A DNA stretch of 8,500 bases from JAFARZ01 sp035651595 (GCA_035651595.1 DASRFJ010000297.1:1-8500); one strand, 5' to 3'. Shown: positions 1-6,356, counted from the first letter of the stretch. Notes: a model not told the origin generated them from the sequence alone. Numbers and translations: made by a program.

Positions 1-365
1 AAGGCGTGCTTGGCCCTGATCGCGTAGGCGGTGATGGCCGCGCCCTCGACGAGCACGTGCGGGTTGGCCAGCATCAGCGGGACGTCCTTGCAGGTCCCCG
101 GCTCGGACTCGTCCGCGTTGACCACCAGGTAGTGCGGCTTGCCGTCGCCTTGCGGCAGGAAGCTCCACTTCACGCCGGTCGGGAAGCCCGCCCCGCCGCG
201 CCCGCGCAGGCCCGCGGTCTTCAGCGCGGTGATGAGGTCGTCCGGCTGCATGCGCAGCGCCTTCGGCAGCGCCTGCCAGCCCCCGGCCCGCCGGTAGCCC
301 TCCAGCGTGAAGGAATCAGGCTGATCCCAGTGCGCGGTGAGCACCGGGGTGAGCGTGTCGGTCAC
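1..365 (-). CDS. nuoF: NADH-quinone oxidoreductase subunit F, 5' part only (cut by window edge)
   Basis: This is the N-terminal 121 codons of the NADH-oxidising complex I subunit, which carries FMN and a [4Fe-4S] cluster on the cytoplasmic tip of the peripheral arm and accepts hydride from NADH. My own translation from the GTG at 365 gives the glycine-rich nucleotide/FMN segment GLRGRGGAGFPTGVKW at residues 52-67 and the strongly conserved NADESEPGTCKD at 83-94. Both are hallmarks of NuoF/HoxF/51-kDa proteins. The cluster-binding cysteines of the C-terminal half lie outside the window. The GTG start overlaps the nuoE stop by four bases (GTGA) and has a good ribosome binding site, AAGGAG, ending five bases upstream. 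Transcription runs off the low-coordinate end, where nuoG and the membrane-arm genes would be expected. Identification is secure; only the 3' end is missing. Confidence 0.96.
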   Translation of the reverse strand, partial: MTDTLTPVLTAHWDQPDSFTLEGYRRAGGWQALPKALRMQPDDLITALKTAGLRGRGGAGFPTGVKWSFLPQGDGKPHYLVVNADESEPGTCKDVPLMLANPHVLVEGAAITAYAIRAKHA

Positions 366-1213
366 CGGGACTCCTTACCTTCCGGGACGTCCGGCCGGGG
401 GCGCGGGGTCCGCCCGGCCGCCGGGGCCTGGCCCCGCCCCGGCGACTTGCCGGGCATGGGTGACGCGGAATCGGCCGGCGAGGTGCCGGATCCGGGCGGG
501 CCGGAACCCGCCGAGCGGCCCGCGCCGGCCAGCGGTTCGGCCTTGCCGCTTGTCCTGGCCGGTTCCGGCGCGGTCCAGCCGCGTTCCTTGGCGATCCGCA
601 GGCCCACCAGGCTGGCCTCGCCCGCCGCGGGGCCGTCGGTGGCCTGGTCGTCGTTGAAGCCGGCCAGGATCCGGGACGCCTCGCGCCAGGTGCACAGCCG
701 CCCCGGGCCCCTGGTCGGGGTGACCCGCTTGCCCGCCCGCAGGTCGTCCACCAGCTGGCGGGCCGAGGCGGGGGTCATGTTGTCGAAGAACTCCCAGTTG
801 ACCGTCATGACCGGCGCGTAGTCACAGGCGGCGTTGCACTCGATGTGCTCGAGGAGCACCGTGCCGTCCGCCGTGGTCTCCTCGTTGGCCACGCCGAGGT
901 GCTCTTTCAGCTCGGCGAATATCTGGTCCCCGCCCATGATCGCGCACAGCGTGTTCGTGCACACGCCGACGTGGTACTGGCCCACCGGGCGGCGCTTGTA
1001 CATGGTGTAGAAGCTCGCCACCGCGGTGACTTCGGCCTCGGTCAGCCCGAACTTGGCCGCGCAGTACCCGATGCCGTCCTCGGAGACGTAGCCCTCCTCG
1101 GACTGGACGAGGTGGAGCAGCGGCAGCAGCGCCGACCTCGGCCGCGGGTACCGGCTGATGATCTGGTCCGCGTCCGCGTCCAGGCGCGCCAGCACATCCT
1201 CGCTGAACGGCAT
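362..1213 (-). CDS. nuoE: NADH-quinone oxidoreductase subunit E with long C-terminal tail
   Basis: This is the 24-kDa-type thioredoxin-fold subunit of the NADH dehydrogenase module, holding the [2Fe-2S] cluster N1a beside NuoF. The 283-residue product has the four cluster ligands in canonical spacing: C85-x4-C90 (CTNTLC) and C126-x3-C130 (CNAAC). A helical N-terminal domain (roughly 1-75, with YPRPRSALLPLLHLVQ) precedes them. The core ends near residue 165. It is followed by a segment containing RLCTWREASRILAGF and SLVGLRIAKERGW, which I recall from other actinobacterial NuoE proteins, and then by about 55 residues rich in Pro, Gly, Ala, Ser and Arg that look disordered. E. coli NuoE is only about 166 residues long. 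The ATG at 1213 shares one base with the nuoD stop (TAATG), so translation is probably coupled. A longer reading frame extends upstream through nuoD, but it is only an open shadow there. The tail shows no frameshift and ends exactly at the nuoF start. Confidence 0.96.
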   Translation of the reverse strand: MPFSEDVLARLDADADQIISRYPRPRSALLPLLHLVQSEEGYVSEDGIGYCAAKFGLTEAEVTAVASFYTMYKRRPVGQYHVGVCTNTLCAIMGGDQIFAELKEHLGVANEETTADGTVLLEHIECNAACDYAPVMTVNWEFFDNMTPASARQLVDDLRAGKRVTPTRGPGRLCTWREASRILAGFNDDQATDGPAAGEASLVGLRIAKERGWTAPEPARTSGKAEPLAGAGRSAGSGPPGSGTSPADSASPMPGKSPGRGQAPAAGRTPRPRPDVPEGKESR

Positions 1214-2589
1214 TACCTGTCCACGCCTCCCATCACGGGGTCGATGCTCGCGATCGCCGGGATCACGTCGGCCACCTGGCCGCCCTCGCACAGCGCCGCG
1301 AGCGACTGCAGGTTGTTGAACGACGGGTCGCGGAAGTGCACCCGGAACGGGCGCGTCCCGCCGTCGCTGACCACGTGCGCGCCCAGCTCGCCGCGGGCGG
1401 ACTCGATCGGCACGTATGTCTGGCCGGCCGGCACCCTGAAGCCCTCGGTGATGATCTTGAAGTGATGGATCAGGGCCTCCATCGAGCCGCCCATGATGTG
1501 CGCGATGTGCTCCGGCGACGGGCCGAGCCCGTCCGGCCCGAGCGAGAGCTGCGCGGGCCAGCCGATCTTGGCGTCCCTGATCATCACCGGATCTACGTCC
1601 GGGCCGCCGGGACCGCGCTCGGCGAGCCGGTCCACGCACTGCTTGATGATCTTCAGCGACTCGTCGATCTCGTCCATCCGGACGATGTACCTGCCATACG
1701 CGTCGCAGGTGTCCGTGACGGGCACGTCGAAGTCGTAGGTCTCGTAACCGCAGTACGGCTGGGACTTGCGCAGGTCCCAAGGGAGCCCGGTGGAGCGCAG
1801 CATCGGGCCGGTGATGCCCAGCGCCATGCAGCCGGCCAGGTCCAGGTACGCGACGCCCTTAGTCCTGCCGATGAACACGGGGTTCGCGTCGATCAGCGCG
1901 CGCAGGTCGCGCACCAGCCGGGGCGCGTTGCCGAGGAACTCCCTGATCTTGTCCAGCGCACCCGGCGGCAGGTCCTGGGAGATCCCGCCCGGGCGGATGT
2001 ACGCGTGGTTCATCCGCAGGCCGGTGATCAGCTCGTACAGGTCGAGGATGCGCTCGCGCAGCCGCAGTCCCTGGAGGAAGATCGTGGTCGCGCCGAGCTC
2101 CATGCCCATCGGGCCGATGCCCTGGAGGTGCGAGGAGATCCGGTTGAACTCCATCAGCATCACGCGGATGATCTGGGCGCGCTCCGGTATGCGGTCCTCG
2201 ATGCCGAGCAGCCGCTCCACGCCGAAGCAGTATGTCGCCTCGTTGAAGAACGGCATCAGGTAGTCCATCCGGGTGCAGAACGTGACGCCCTGCGTCCAGG
2301 TACGGAACTCCATGTTCTTCTCGATGCCGGTGTGCAGGTACCCGATCGAGGCCCGCACCTCGTCGACCGTCTCGCCGTCCAGGGTCAGGATCAGCCGGAG
2401 CACGCCGTGCGTGGACGGGTGCTGCGGGCCCATGTTGAGCACGAGCTGCTCGCCGCCCGCGAAGTCGTCACCGGCCTCGTTAGCCGCGACGAACTCGTCC
2501 CAGTCCTCGCCGGAGACGGTGTAGACGCGCCCCTGCGCGGCTTCCTCGTCGGCGTCCGTGGCGCCGGGCGGAGCCTGCGGGATACTCAT
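1213..2589 (-). CDS. nuoD: NADH-quinone oxidoreductase subunit D (49-kDa)
   Basis: This connecting-module subunit of complex I forms, with NuoB, the pocket where the quinone headgroup (menaquinone in actinobacteria) is reduced. It is related to [NiFe]-hydrogenase large subunits. The 458-residue protein has the signature MGPQHPSTHGVLRL (residues 53-66) and GYLHTGIEK (83-91). By alignment of motifs, H61 and Y110 (in RMDYLMPF) correspond to the His/Tyr pair that contacts the quinone headgroup in the Thermus enzyme. The C-terminus ends in the family-typical DPVMGGVDR. The first 45 or so residues are an acidic extension before the conserved core. The ATG at 2589 overlaps the nuoC stop by four bases (ATGA) and is preceded by a strong GGAGG seven bases upstream, which supports this start. 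NuoC and NuoD are separate here, unlike the fused NuoCD of E. coli. Confidence 0.98.
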   Translation of the reverse strand: MSIPQAPPGATDADEEAAQGRVYTVSGEDWDEFVAANEAGDDFAGGEQLVLNMGPQHPSTHGVLRLILTLDGETVDEVRASIGYLHTGIEKNMEFRTWTQGVTFCTRMDYLMPFFNEATYCFGVERLLGIEDRIPERAQIIRVMLMEFNRISSHLQGIGPMGMELGATTIFLQGLRLRERILDLYELITGLRMNHAYIRPGGISQDLPPGALDKIREFLGNAPRLVRDLRALIDANPVFIGRTKGVAYLDLAGCMALGITGPMLRSTGLPWDLRKSQPYCGYETYDFDVPVTDTCDAYGRYIVRMDEIDESLKIIKQCVDRLAERGPGGPDVDPVMIRDAKIGWPAQLSLGPDGLGPSPEHIAHIMGGSMEALIHHFKIITEGFRVPAGQTYVPIESARGELGAHVVSDGGTRPFRVHFRDPSFNNLQSLAALCEGGQVADVIPAIASIDPVMGGVDR

Positions 2590-3320
2590 TCGTAGTGCCT
2601 CCGCTCATCGGGTGGCGGAATCGTCGCGCCGCGGTACTCGACCGGGATGCCGCCTAGCGGGTAGTCCTTGCGCTGCGGGTGGCCCTTCCAGTCGTCCGGC
2701 ATCTGGATCCGGGTCAGCGCCGGGTGCCCGTCGAAGACGATGCCGAAGAAGTCCCAGGTCTCCCGCTCGTGCCAGTTGCAGGCCGGATACACGCTGACCA
2801 GCGACGGGATGTGCCGGTCGCTGTCCGGCGTGCACACCTCGAGCCGCACCCGGCGGTTGTAGGTGATCGACGCCAGGTGGTAGACGGCGTGCAGCTCCCG
2901 CTCGGTGTCGTCCGGGTAGTGCACACCGGACACGCCGGTGCACAACTCGAACCGCAGCGCCGGGTCATCACGCAGCTTTGCGGCCACCTCGAGCAGCCGG
3001 TCACGCTTGACGTAGAGGGTCATCTCGCCGTGGCTGACCACGACGTGCTCGATCGCGTCGGCCATGCCGAGGCTGTCCGCGATCGTGTCGAAGTAACCGC
3101 CGTACGGACGCGGCGTGTCCAGCAGCGGCGCCTGGTGCACCCGCAGCCGGCCGTAGCCGGAGGTGTCCCCGGTGGTCGACACGCCGAACATGCCGGACCG
3201 GACGACCGGAGCCTCAAGCCGCTCCTCACCCAGCTTCGCCGGCAGCTTGCCGCTGGACTCACCCGGCGCGGGACCCTGCGGTGCCTCCGATCCGTGCGTT
3301 TCCTCTGGACCGGCGGTCAC
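2586..3320 (-). CDS. nuoC: NADH-quinone oxidoreductase subunit C (30-kDa)
   Basis: This is the peripheral-arm structural subunit that packs against NuoD and NuoB; it carries no cofactor. The 244-residue product has the 30-kDa family signature ERETWDFFGIVFDGHPAL beginning at residue 185, followed by RIQMPDDWKGHPQRKDYPLGG, where the Arg/Asp/Tyr residues are family-typical. About 55 hydrophilic N-terminal residues, rich in Gly, Glu and Pro, precede the core; such extensions are common in actinobacterial NuoC and the segment is probably disordered. The start is a GTG at 3320 that overlaps the nuoB stop by four bases (GTGA), with an AGGGGG stretch a few bases upstream as ribosome binding site. Its own stop overlaps the nuoD start. 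Identification is secure. The exact start is slightly less certain, because the N-terminal extension is poorly conserved, but the overlap architecture favours it. Confidence 0.97.
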   Translation of the reverse strand: MTAGPEETHGSEAPQGPAPGESSGKLPAKLGEERLEAPVVRSGMFGVSTTGDTSGYGRLRVHQAPLLDTPRPYGGYFDTIADSLGMADAIEHVVVSHGEMTLYVKRDRLLEVAAKLRDDPALRFELCTGVSGVHYPDDTERELHAVYHLASITYNRRVRLEVCTPDSDRHIPSLVSVYPACNWHERETWDFFGIVFDGHPALTRIQMPDDWKGHPQRKDYPLGGIPVEYRGATIPPPDERRHYE

Positions 3321-3883
3321 GACTCACCCCCTGCCGCGCTCAGGTCCATGGTGTGCAGCGGCGGCATCGCCAGCCGGGCCGCCTCCAGCTCGGTGATCTG
3401 GCGCTGGCGGTTCTTGCCCAGCTTCATGTTCATGATCTTGTCGTGCAGCTTCAGGATCGAGTCGAGCAGCATCTCCGGCCGCGGCGGGCAGCCCGGCAGG
3501 TAAATGTCCACCGGCACGATGTGATCGACGCCCTGAACGATCGCGTAATTGTTGAACATGCCGCCGCTGGACGCGCACACGCCCATCGAGATGACCCACT
3601 TCGGGTCGGACATCTGGTCGTAGATCTGGCGGAGCACCGGGGCCATCTTCTGGCTCACCCGGCCGGCCACGATCATCAGATCGGCCTGCCGCGGCGTGTT
3701 CGACGCGCGTTCCATGCCGAACCGGGCGAGGTCGTGCTTCGGCCCGCCGGTCATCATCAGCTCCATGGCGCAGCAGGCGAGGCCGAACGTGGCCGGCCAC
3801 ACCGACCGCGCCCGCGCCCAGCCGGCCGCTTTCTCCACTGACGTCAGCAGGAGCCCGCTCGGGAGTTTTTCTTCAAGGCCCAT
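3317..3883 (-). CDS. nuoB: NADH-quinone oxidoreductase subunit B (N2 cluster subunit)
   Basis: This subunit holds [4Fe-4S] cluster N2, the last iron-sulfur centre, which passes electrons to the quinone at the NuoB/NuoD interface. The 188-residue protein shows all four ligands: the tandem pair C37-C38 in FGLACCAMELM, C103 in MGVCASSGGMF and C132 in LPGCPPRPE. The spacings between them (65 and 29 residues) are the same as in E. coli NuoB. The short amphipathic N-terminus (LEEKLPSGLLLTSVEK) is typical of bacterial forms. The ATG at 3883 follows the nuoA stop after only three bases. No strong Shine-Dalgarno is present (only GGGA near the nuoA stop), so translation probably depends on ribosomes finishing nuoA. 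The stop overlaps the GTG of nuoC. Nothing is missing or truncated. Confidence 0.98.
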   Translation of the reverse strand: MGLEEKLPSGLLLTSVEKAAGWARARSVWPATFGLACCAMELMMTGGPKHDLARFGMERASNTPRQADLMIVAGRVSQKMAPVLRQIYDQMSDPKWVISMGVCASSGGMFNNYAIVQGVDHIVPVDIYLPGCPPRPEMLLDSILKLHDKIMNMKLGKNRQRQITELEAARLAMPPLHTMDLSAAGGES

Positions 3884-3886
3884 GGC

Positions 3887-4246
3887 TTAATCCCATTCCA
3901 GGCCGCCGCGGCGCCACACATACGCGTACGCGACCAGCACGGTGATGACGAAGGTCACCATTTCCACCAGGCCGAAAGTGCCCAGCTTGTTGAAGGTGAC
4001 CGCCCATGGATACAGGAAAATGATCTCGATGTCGAACACGATGAACAGCATCGCGGTCAGGTAGTACTTGACCGGGATCCGGCCGCCGCCCGGCGGCTGC
4101 GGGGTCGGCTCGATGCCGCACTCGTAGCTCTCCAGCTTGGCCTTGTTCCACCGCTTGGGGCCGGCCAGCGAGCCCATCGTCACCGAGAAGATGGCGAAGC
4201 CTGCCGCGAGTACAGCAAGGACAAATATCGGAACGTAGACTCTCAT
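3887..4246 (-). CDS. nuoA: NADH-quinone oxidoreductase subunit A (membrane subunit)
   Basis: This small membrane-arm subunit lies next to the quinone channel and contributes a flexible cytoplasmic/interface loop between its first and second helices. The 119-residue product has three predicted membrane spans (about residues 4-24, 60-83 and 90-111). The loop between the first two holds the signature YECGIEP, with conserved C43. Acidic residues D72 and E74 in the second span (FIVFDIEIIFLYPW) match the conserved pair found in this family. The ATG at 4246 has AGGA five bases upstream, a well-placed ribosome binding site. NuoA is the first gene of the complex I operon, 49 bases below the flavoprotein gene. 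Read-through from that gene is likely, although a separate promoter in the gap cannot be excluded. Confidence 0.98.
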   Translation of the reverse strand: MRVYVPIFVLAVLAAGFAIFSVTMGSLAGPKRWNKAKLESYECGIEPTPQPPGGGRIPVKYYLTAMLFIVFDIEIIFLYPWAVTFNKLGTFGLVEMVTFVITVLVAYAYVWRRGGLEWD

Positions 4247-4295
4247 GGCCGTCCTATCCTAGGGATCCCCAGCTAGTAAGCACTGTCGTGACCCC
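4247..4295 (-). promoter_or_regulatory. Intergenic leader between GGR flavoprotein gene and nuoA; weak promoter candidate
   Basis: This 49-base gap is the only break between the flavoprotein gene and the nuo operon. On the minus strand it holds a TAGGAT hexamer (plus-strand 4255-4260), which would fit a -10 element. It sits too close to the nuoA start to leave much leader, and I see no convincing -35 at 16-18 bases. The AGGA ribosome binding site of nuoA lies at 4252-4255. No hairpin with a U-tract is present, so there is no terminator, and co-transcription of nuo with the upstream genes is the simplest reading. Confidence 0.25.
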
Positions 4296-5585
4296 TCACT
4301 TAGGGTTAGGTGCGAGCTTGGCCAGGCCGTTGATCAGCCGGTCCGACGCGTCGCCGCCGCGCGGATCGGTCAGGTTGGCCAGCAGCTTGAGGGCGAACCG
4401 CATCAGCGCCGGGCGGTTCATGCTGTGCTTGGTCGCGTACCGCATCAGCGACGGCTTGCCGATCAGCTTCACGAACTGGCGCCCGAGCGCGTAGTACCCG
4501 CCGTAGGCCTGCTTCAGCGCCACCGGGTAGCCCGCCAGCACCCGCTCGGTCTCCGCGTCGCGGCCGCGCGCGAACGCCTGGACCACGGTGCGGGCCAGCA
4601 ACTCGCCGGACTCCATCGCGTACGCGATGCCCTCGCCGTTGAACGGGTTGACCATGCCGCCGGCGTCGCCCGCCAGCAGCAGGCCGTTGTAATAGTGCGG
4701 CGTCCGGTTGAAGCCCATCGGGAGTGCCGCGCCGCGGATCGGCTCGGTGCGGTTCTCCTCGGTGAAGCCCCACTCCGCTGGCATGCCCTTCAGCCATTTC
4801 CGCAACATCTCGCGGTAGTCGGTGTTGCCGAAGGCCTGGCTGGTGTTCAGCAGGCCAAGCCCCACGTTCGACGTGCCGTCGCCCATGCCGAAGATCCACC
4901 CGTACCCGGGCAGCAGCCTGTCGCCATCCCACAGGTCGAGCCAGGACTCCAGGTAGTCGTCGTCGTGCCGCGGAGTCCGGTAATAGGTGCGCACCGCGAC
5001 GCCCAGCGGCCGGTCGTCGCGCTTGCGCAGGCCCATCGCCACCGAGAGGCGACTGGAGTTGCCGTCAGCAGCGATGACGGTCCGAGCAACATACCGCCGT
5101 TCGGCTGTACTGGCCCGGGGGGACGCCCCCCCGGACCCCCCTGCGACGACGCCCTTGATCTTGCCGGTTCGCTCGTCCAGCACGGGACCGGTCACGGTCG
5201 TATCCTCGAGCAGCCGGGCGCCGGCCTTCTGCGCGCGGCGGGCCAGCGTCTCGTCGAAGTCGGTGCGGGTGCGGACCAGGCCGTAGCCGGGGTAGCTGGA
5301 CAGGTCCGGCCACGGCAGCTCCATCCGGTGCCCCGCGCCGATCACGCGCAGGCCCTTGTTGCGCAGCCAACCGCTCTGCTCGCTGATGTCGATGCCCATC
5401 CCGGCCAGCGCCTTCACGGCGCGCGGGGTAAGGCCGTCGCCGCACACCTTCTCGCGCGGGAACGTCGATTTTTCCAGCAGCAGGACGTCAAGGCCGGCCT
5501 GCGCGAGGTAGAAGGCGGTGGTCGATCCGGCGGGGCCGGCGCCGACGACGATGACGTCCGCTTCTTCGGTATGAACTGCGCTCAC
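4296..5585 (-). CDS. Geranylgeranyl reductase family FAD oxidoreductase, probable menaquinone tail reductase (MenJ-like)
   Basis: This 429-residue flavoprotein belongs to the geranylgeranyl reductase family, which hydrogenates isoprenoid C=C bonds. It has the Rossmann FAD motif DVIVVGAGPAGS (10-21, GxGxxG at 15-20), the acidic ribose-binding E38, and the family motif FPREKVCGDGLTPRAV (42-57, with C48). The second FAD motif is LLAGDAGGMVNPFNGEGIAY, with D307. A position between menG and nuoA suggests the substrate is menaquinone, as for mycobacterial MenJ, which saturates one isoprenyl unit of the MK tail. That is inference: an archaeal-type lipid or chlorophyll role is unlikely here, but another polyprenyl substrate is possible. 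The GTG at 5585 is the only upstream choice, since an in-frame stop lies at 5592-5594; its AGGA is rather far away (11 bases). Residues about 147-160 (GGSGGASPRAS region) are an odd Gly/Ser stretch encoded by a G/C-only palindrome, probably a lineage-specific insertion. Confidence 0.9.
   Translation of the reverse strand: MSAVHTEEADVIVVGAGPAGSTTAFYLAQAGLDVLLLEKSTFPREKVCGDGLTPRAVKALAGMGIDISEQSGWLRNKGLRVIGAGHRMELPWPDLSSYPGYGLVRTRTDFDETLARRAQKAGARLLEDTTVTGPVLDERTGKIKGVVAGGSGGASPRASTAERRYVARTVIAADGNSSRLSVAMGLRKRDDRPLGVAVRTYYRTPRHDDDYLESWLDLWDGDRLLPGYGWIFGMGDGTSNVGLGLLNTSQAFGNTDYREMLRKWLKGMPAEWGFTEENRTEPIRGAALPMGFNRTPHYYNGLLLAGDAGGMVNPFNGEGIAYAMESGELLARTVVQAFARGRDAETERVLAGYPVALKQAYGGYYALGRQFVKLIGKPSLMRYATKHSMNRPALMRFALKLLANLTDPRGGDASDRLINGLAKLAPNPK
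5115..5134. repeat. G/C-only palindrome inside the GGR flavoprotein gene
   Basis: The arms 5115-5122 (CCGGGGGG) and 5127-5134 (CCCCCCGG) are perfect eight-base complements around a four-base loop (ACGC). They are followed by a further C6 run at 5136-5141. The tract encodes residues of roughly GGSGGASPR (149-157) without breaking the frame. It is sharply more G/C-homopolymeric than the flanking gene. It resembles the REP-like palindromes scattered through some actinobacterial genomes, but copy number cannot be judged from one window. Confidence 0.7.
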
Positions 5586-5612
5586 GGGGTTTTACGTCCT
5601 GGGGATGTGACC

Positions 5613-5630
5613 TTGTGAAGGGCTTCACAA
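5613..5630. promoter_or_regulatory. Perfect CRP-type operator palindrome at the menG/GGR junction
   Basis: The 18 bases TTGTGAAGGGCTTCACAA form two perfect eight-base arms around a two-base centre. They contain TGTGA-N6-TCACA (5614-5629), the consensus bound by CRP/FNR-superfamily regulators, including mycobacterial CRP. The site overlaps the last codons and stop of menG and is centred about 36 bases upstream of the GTG of the flavoprotein gene, so it could control the flavoprotein-nuo transcript. On the RNA it could also form a tight hairpin, but no U-tract follows, which argues against a terminator. Which regulator binds, and whether it activates or represses, is not visible. Confidence 0.6.
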
Positions 5631-6332
5631 ACTCTTTACTGTTATTTTACGCCCGACGTGCACCGCGACTATACCGAGGGACAGGTCACGCCAGCGCACC
5701 GCCCGCCACCCAGCGGCCTCGATGAGCTTGGCCAGCTCGGGCTGGGCCGGCCAGGCCTGGATCGATTCGGCCAGGTACGTGTACGCCTCGGGGTTGCGCG
5801 CGGCCCTGGTCGCGATCTTCGGCAGCACATCGAGGAGGTAGCGGCGGTAGAGGATGTCCGCCGGCTTGATCGTGATGCTGCTGAACTCGCACACCACCAG
5901 GCGGCCGTTGGGCCGGGTGACCCGGTACATCTCCTCGAGCGCCCGCGTGGTGTCCGCCACGTTGCGCAGGCCGAACGAAATCGTCGTCGCGTCGAACGAG
6001 TCGTTCTTGAAGGGCAGCCGCAGGGCGTCGCCGGCGGCGAACGCGATCCCGTCGTGCCTGCGCTTTCCCTCGGCGAGCATGCCGAGCGAGAAGTCGCAGG
6101 CCACCGCCTTCGCGCCGAGGGCGGTGAACGCCTGAGTGGACGTTCCGGTGCCGGCCGCCAGGTCCAGGATGCGTTCGCCGTGCGTCGCGTTGAGTATGCG
6201 AGTCACCGCACGGCGCCACAGCCTGACCTGGCCGGCCGACAGCACGTCGTTCATCAGGTCGTAGCGCCCGGCGACGGCGTCGAACATCGCCGCCACCTCG
6301 CCTGGCTGCTTGTCGAGGTCGGCGCGTGGCAT
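5625..6332 (-). CDS. menG: Demethylmenaquinone methyltransferase (MenG/UbiE)
   Basis: This enzyme C-methylates demethylmenaquinone with S-adenosylmethionine, the final step of ring assembly in menaquinone synthesis. The 235-residue protein shows the UbiE/COQ5 signature YDLMNDVLSAGQ near residues 24-35. SAM motif I is ILDLAAGTGTS (55-65, with D57), an acidic residue follows at the end of the next strand (D80), and motif II-like AAGDALRLPF lies at 99-108. The second UbiE signature is RVTRPNGRLVVCEFS. Length is typical of the family. The usual His of the first signature is replaced (V36), which I take to be within actinobacterial variation. The ATG at 6332 sits 17 bases after the peptidase stop, directly against an inverted repeat, and has only weak Shine-Dalgarno character (AGGG, AAAGAG). 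In an organism using menaquinone, menG is preferred over ubiE as the name. The terminal codons overlap the CRP-like palindrome. Confidence 0.95.
   Translation of the reverse strand: MPRADLDKQPGEVAAMFDAVAGRYDLMNDVLSAGQVRLWRRAVTRILNATHGERILDLAAGTGTSTQAFTALGAKAVACDFSLGMLAEGKRRHDGIAFAAGDALRLPFKNDSFDATTISFGLRNVADTTRALEEMYRVTRPNGRLVVCEFSSITIKPADILYRRYLLDVLPKIATRAARNPEAYTYLAESIQAWPAQPELAKLIEAAGWRAVRWRDLSLGIVAVHVGRKITVKSL
5644..5649 (-). promoter_or_regulatory. Possible -10 hexamer within the end of menG
   Basis: On the minus strand this reads TAAAAT, a five-of-six match to a sigma-70-type -10 box, in an unusually AT-rich patch (about 5625-5650) of an otherwise GC-rich gene. I see no good -35 at the right distance. 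If it is used, transcription would begin just before the CRP-like palindrome, placing that site over the early transcribed region. This is a weak, purely sequence-based suggestion. Confidence 0.2.
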
Positions 6333-6356
6333 GCTCTTTACCCTATGGGTTAGAGC
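6333..6356 (-). promoter_or_regulatory. Imperfect inverted repeat abutting the menG start codon
   Basis: GCTCT (6333-6337) pairs with AGAGC (6352-6356), and ACCC (6340-6343) pairs with GGGT (6347-6350), separated by a small TT/T internal loop and closed by a three-base loop. It spans the peptidase stop (6350-6352) and the whole 17-base gap, and ends directly beside the menG ATG. In RNA it would include the AGGG and AAAGAG bases that could serve as the ribosome binding site. Nine base pairs interrupted by an internal loop is only a modest hairpin, with no U-tract, so I do not call it a terminator. Confidence 0.4.

Noticed and set aside
400..480. GC-rich inverted repeats in the nuoE 3' end, considered as a terminator or attenuator before nuoF
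   Set aside because: They lie within the low-complexity coding tail, have no U-tract, and nuoF immediately overlaps the stop. Composition explains them.
1214..1780. Upstream extension of the nuoE reading frame into nuoD
   Set aside because: The frame stays open by chance within nuoD. The NuoE family N-terminus begins at the ATG at 1213, which forms the usual TAATG overlap.
1336..2595. Long plus-strand open frame (419 codons) opposite nuoD and the 5' end of nuoE
   Set aside because: It lies antisense to an unambiguous nuoD, its Arg/Val/His/Gln/Asp-rich composition is typical of high-GC shadow frames, and no family motif is visible.
4288..4299. GTGA-CCCC-TCAC inverted repeat at the flavoprotein stop, considered as a second CRP-like site
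   Set aside because: The half-sites are separated by four rather than six bases and lack the flanking T/A of the consensus. The match is short enough to be chance.
4425..5618. Plus-strand open frame (397 codons) opposite the flavoprotein gene
   Set aside because: It mirrors a gene with clear FAD motifs and has shadow-like composition and no recognisable domain.
5613..5630. Rho-independent terminator after menG
   Set aside because: The hairpin arms are real, but no U-tract follows on either strand and the loop would be very tight. An operator is the better reading.
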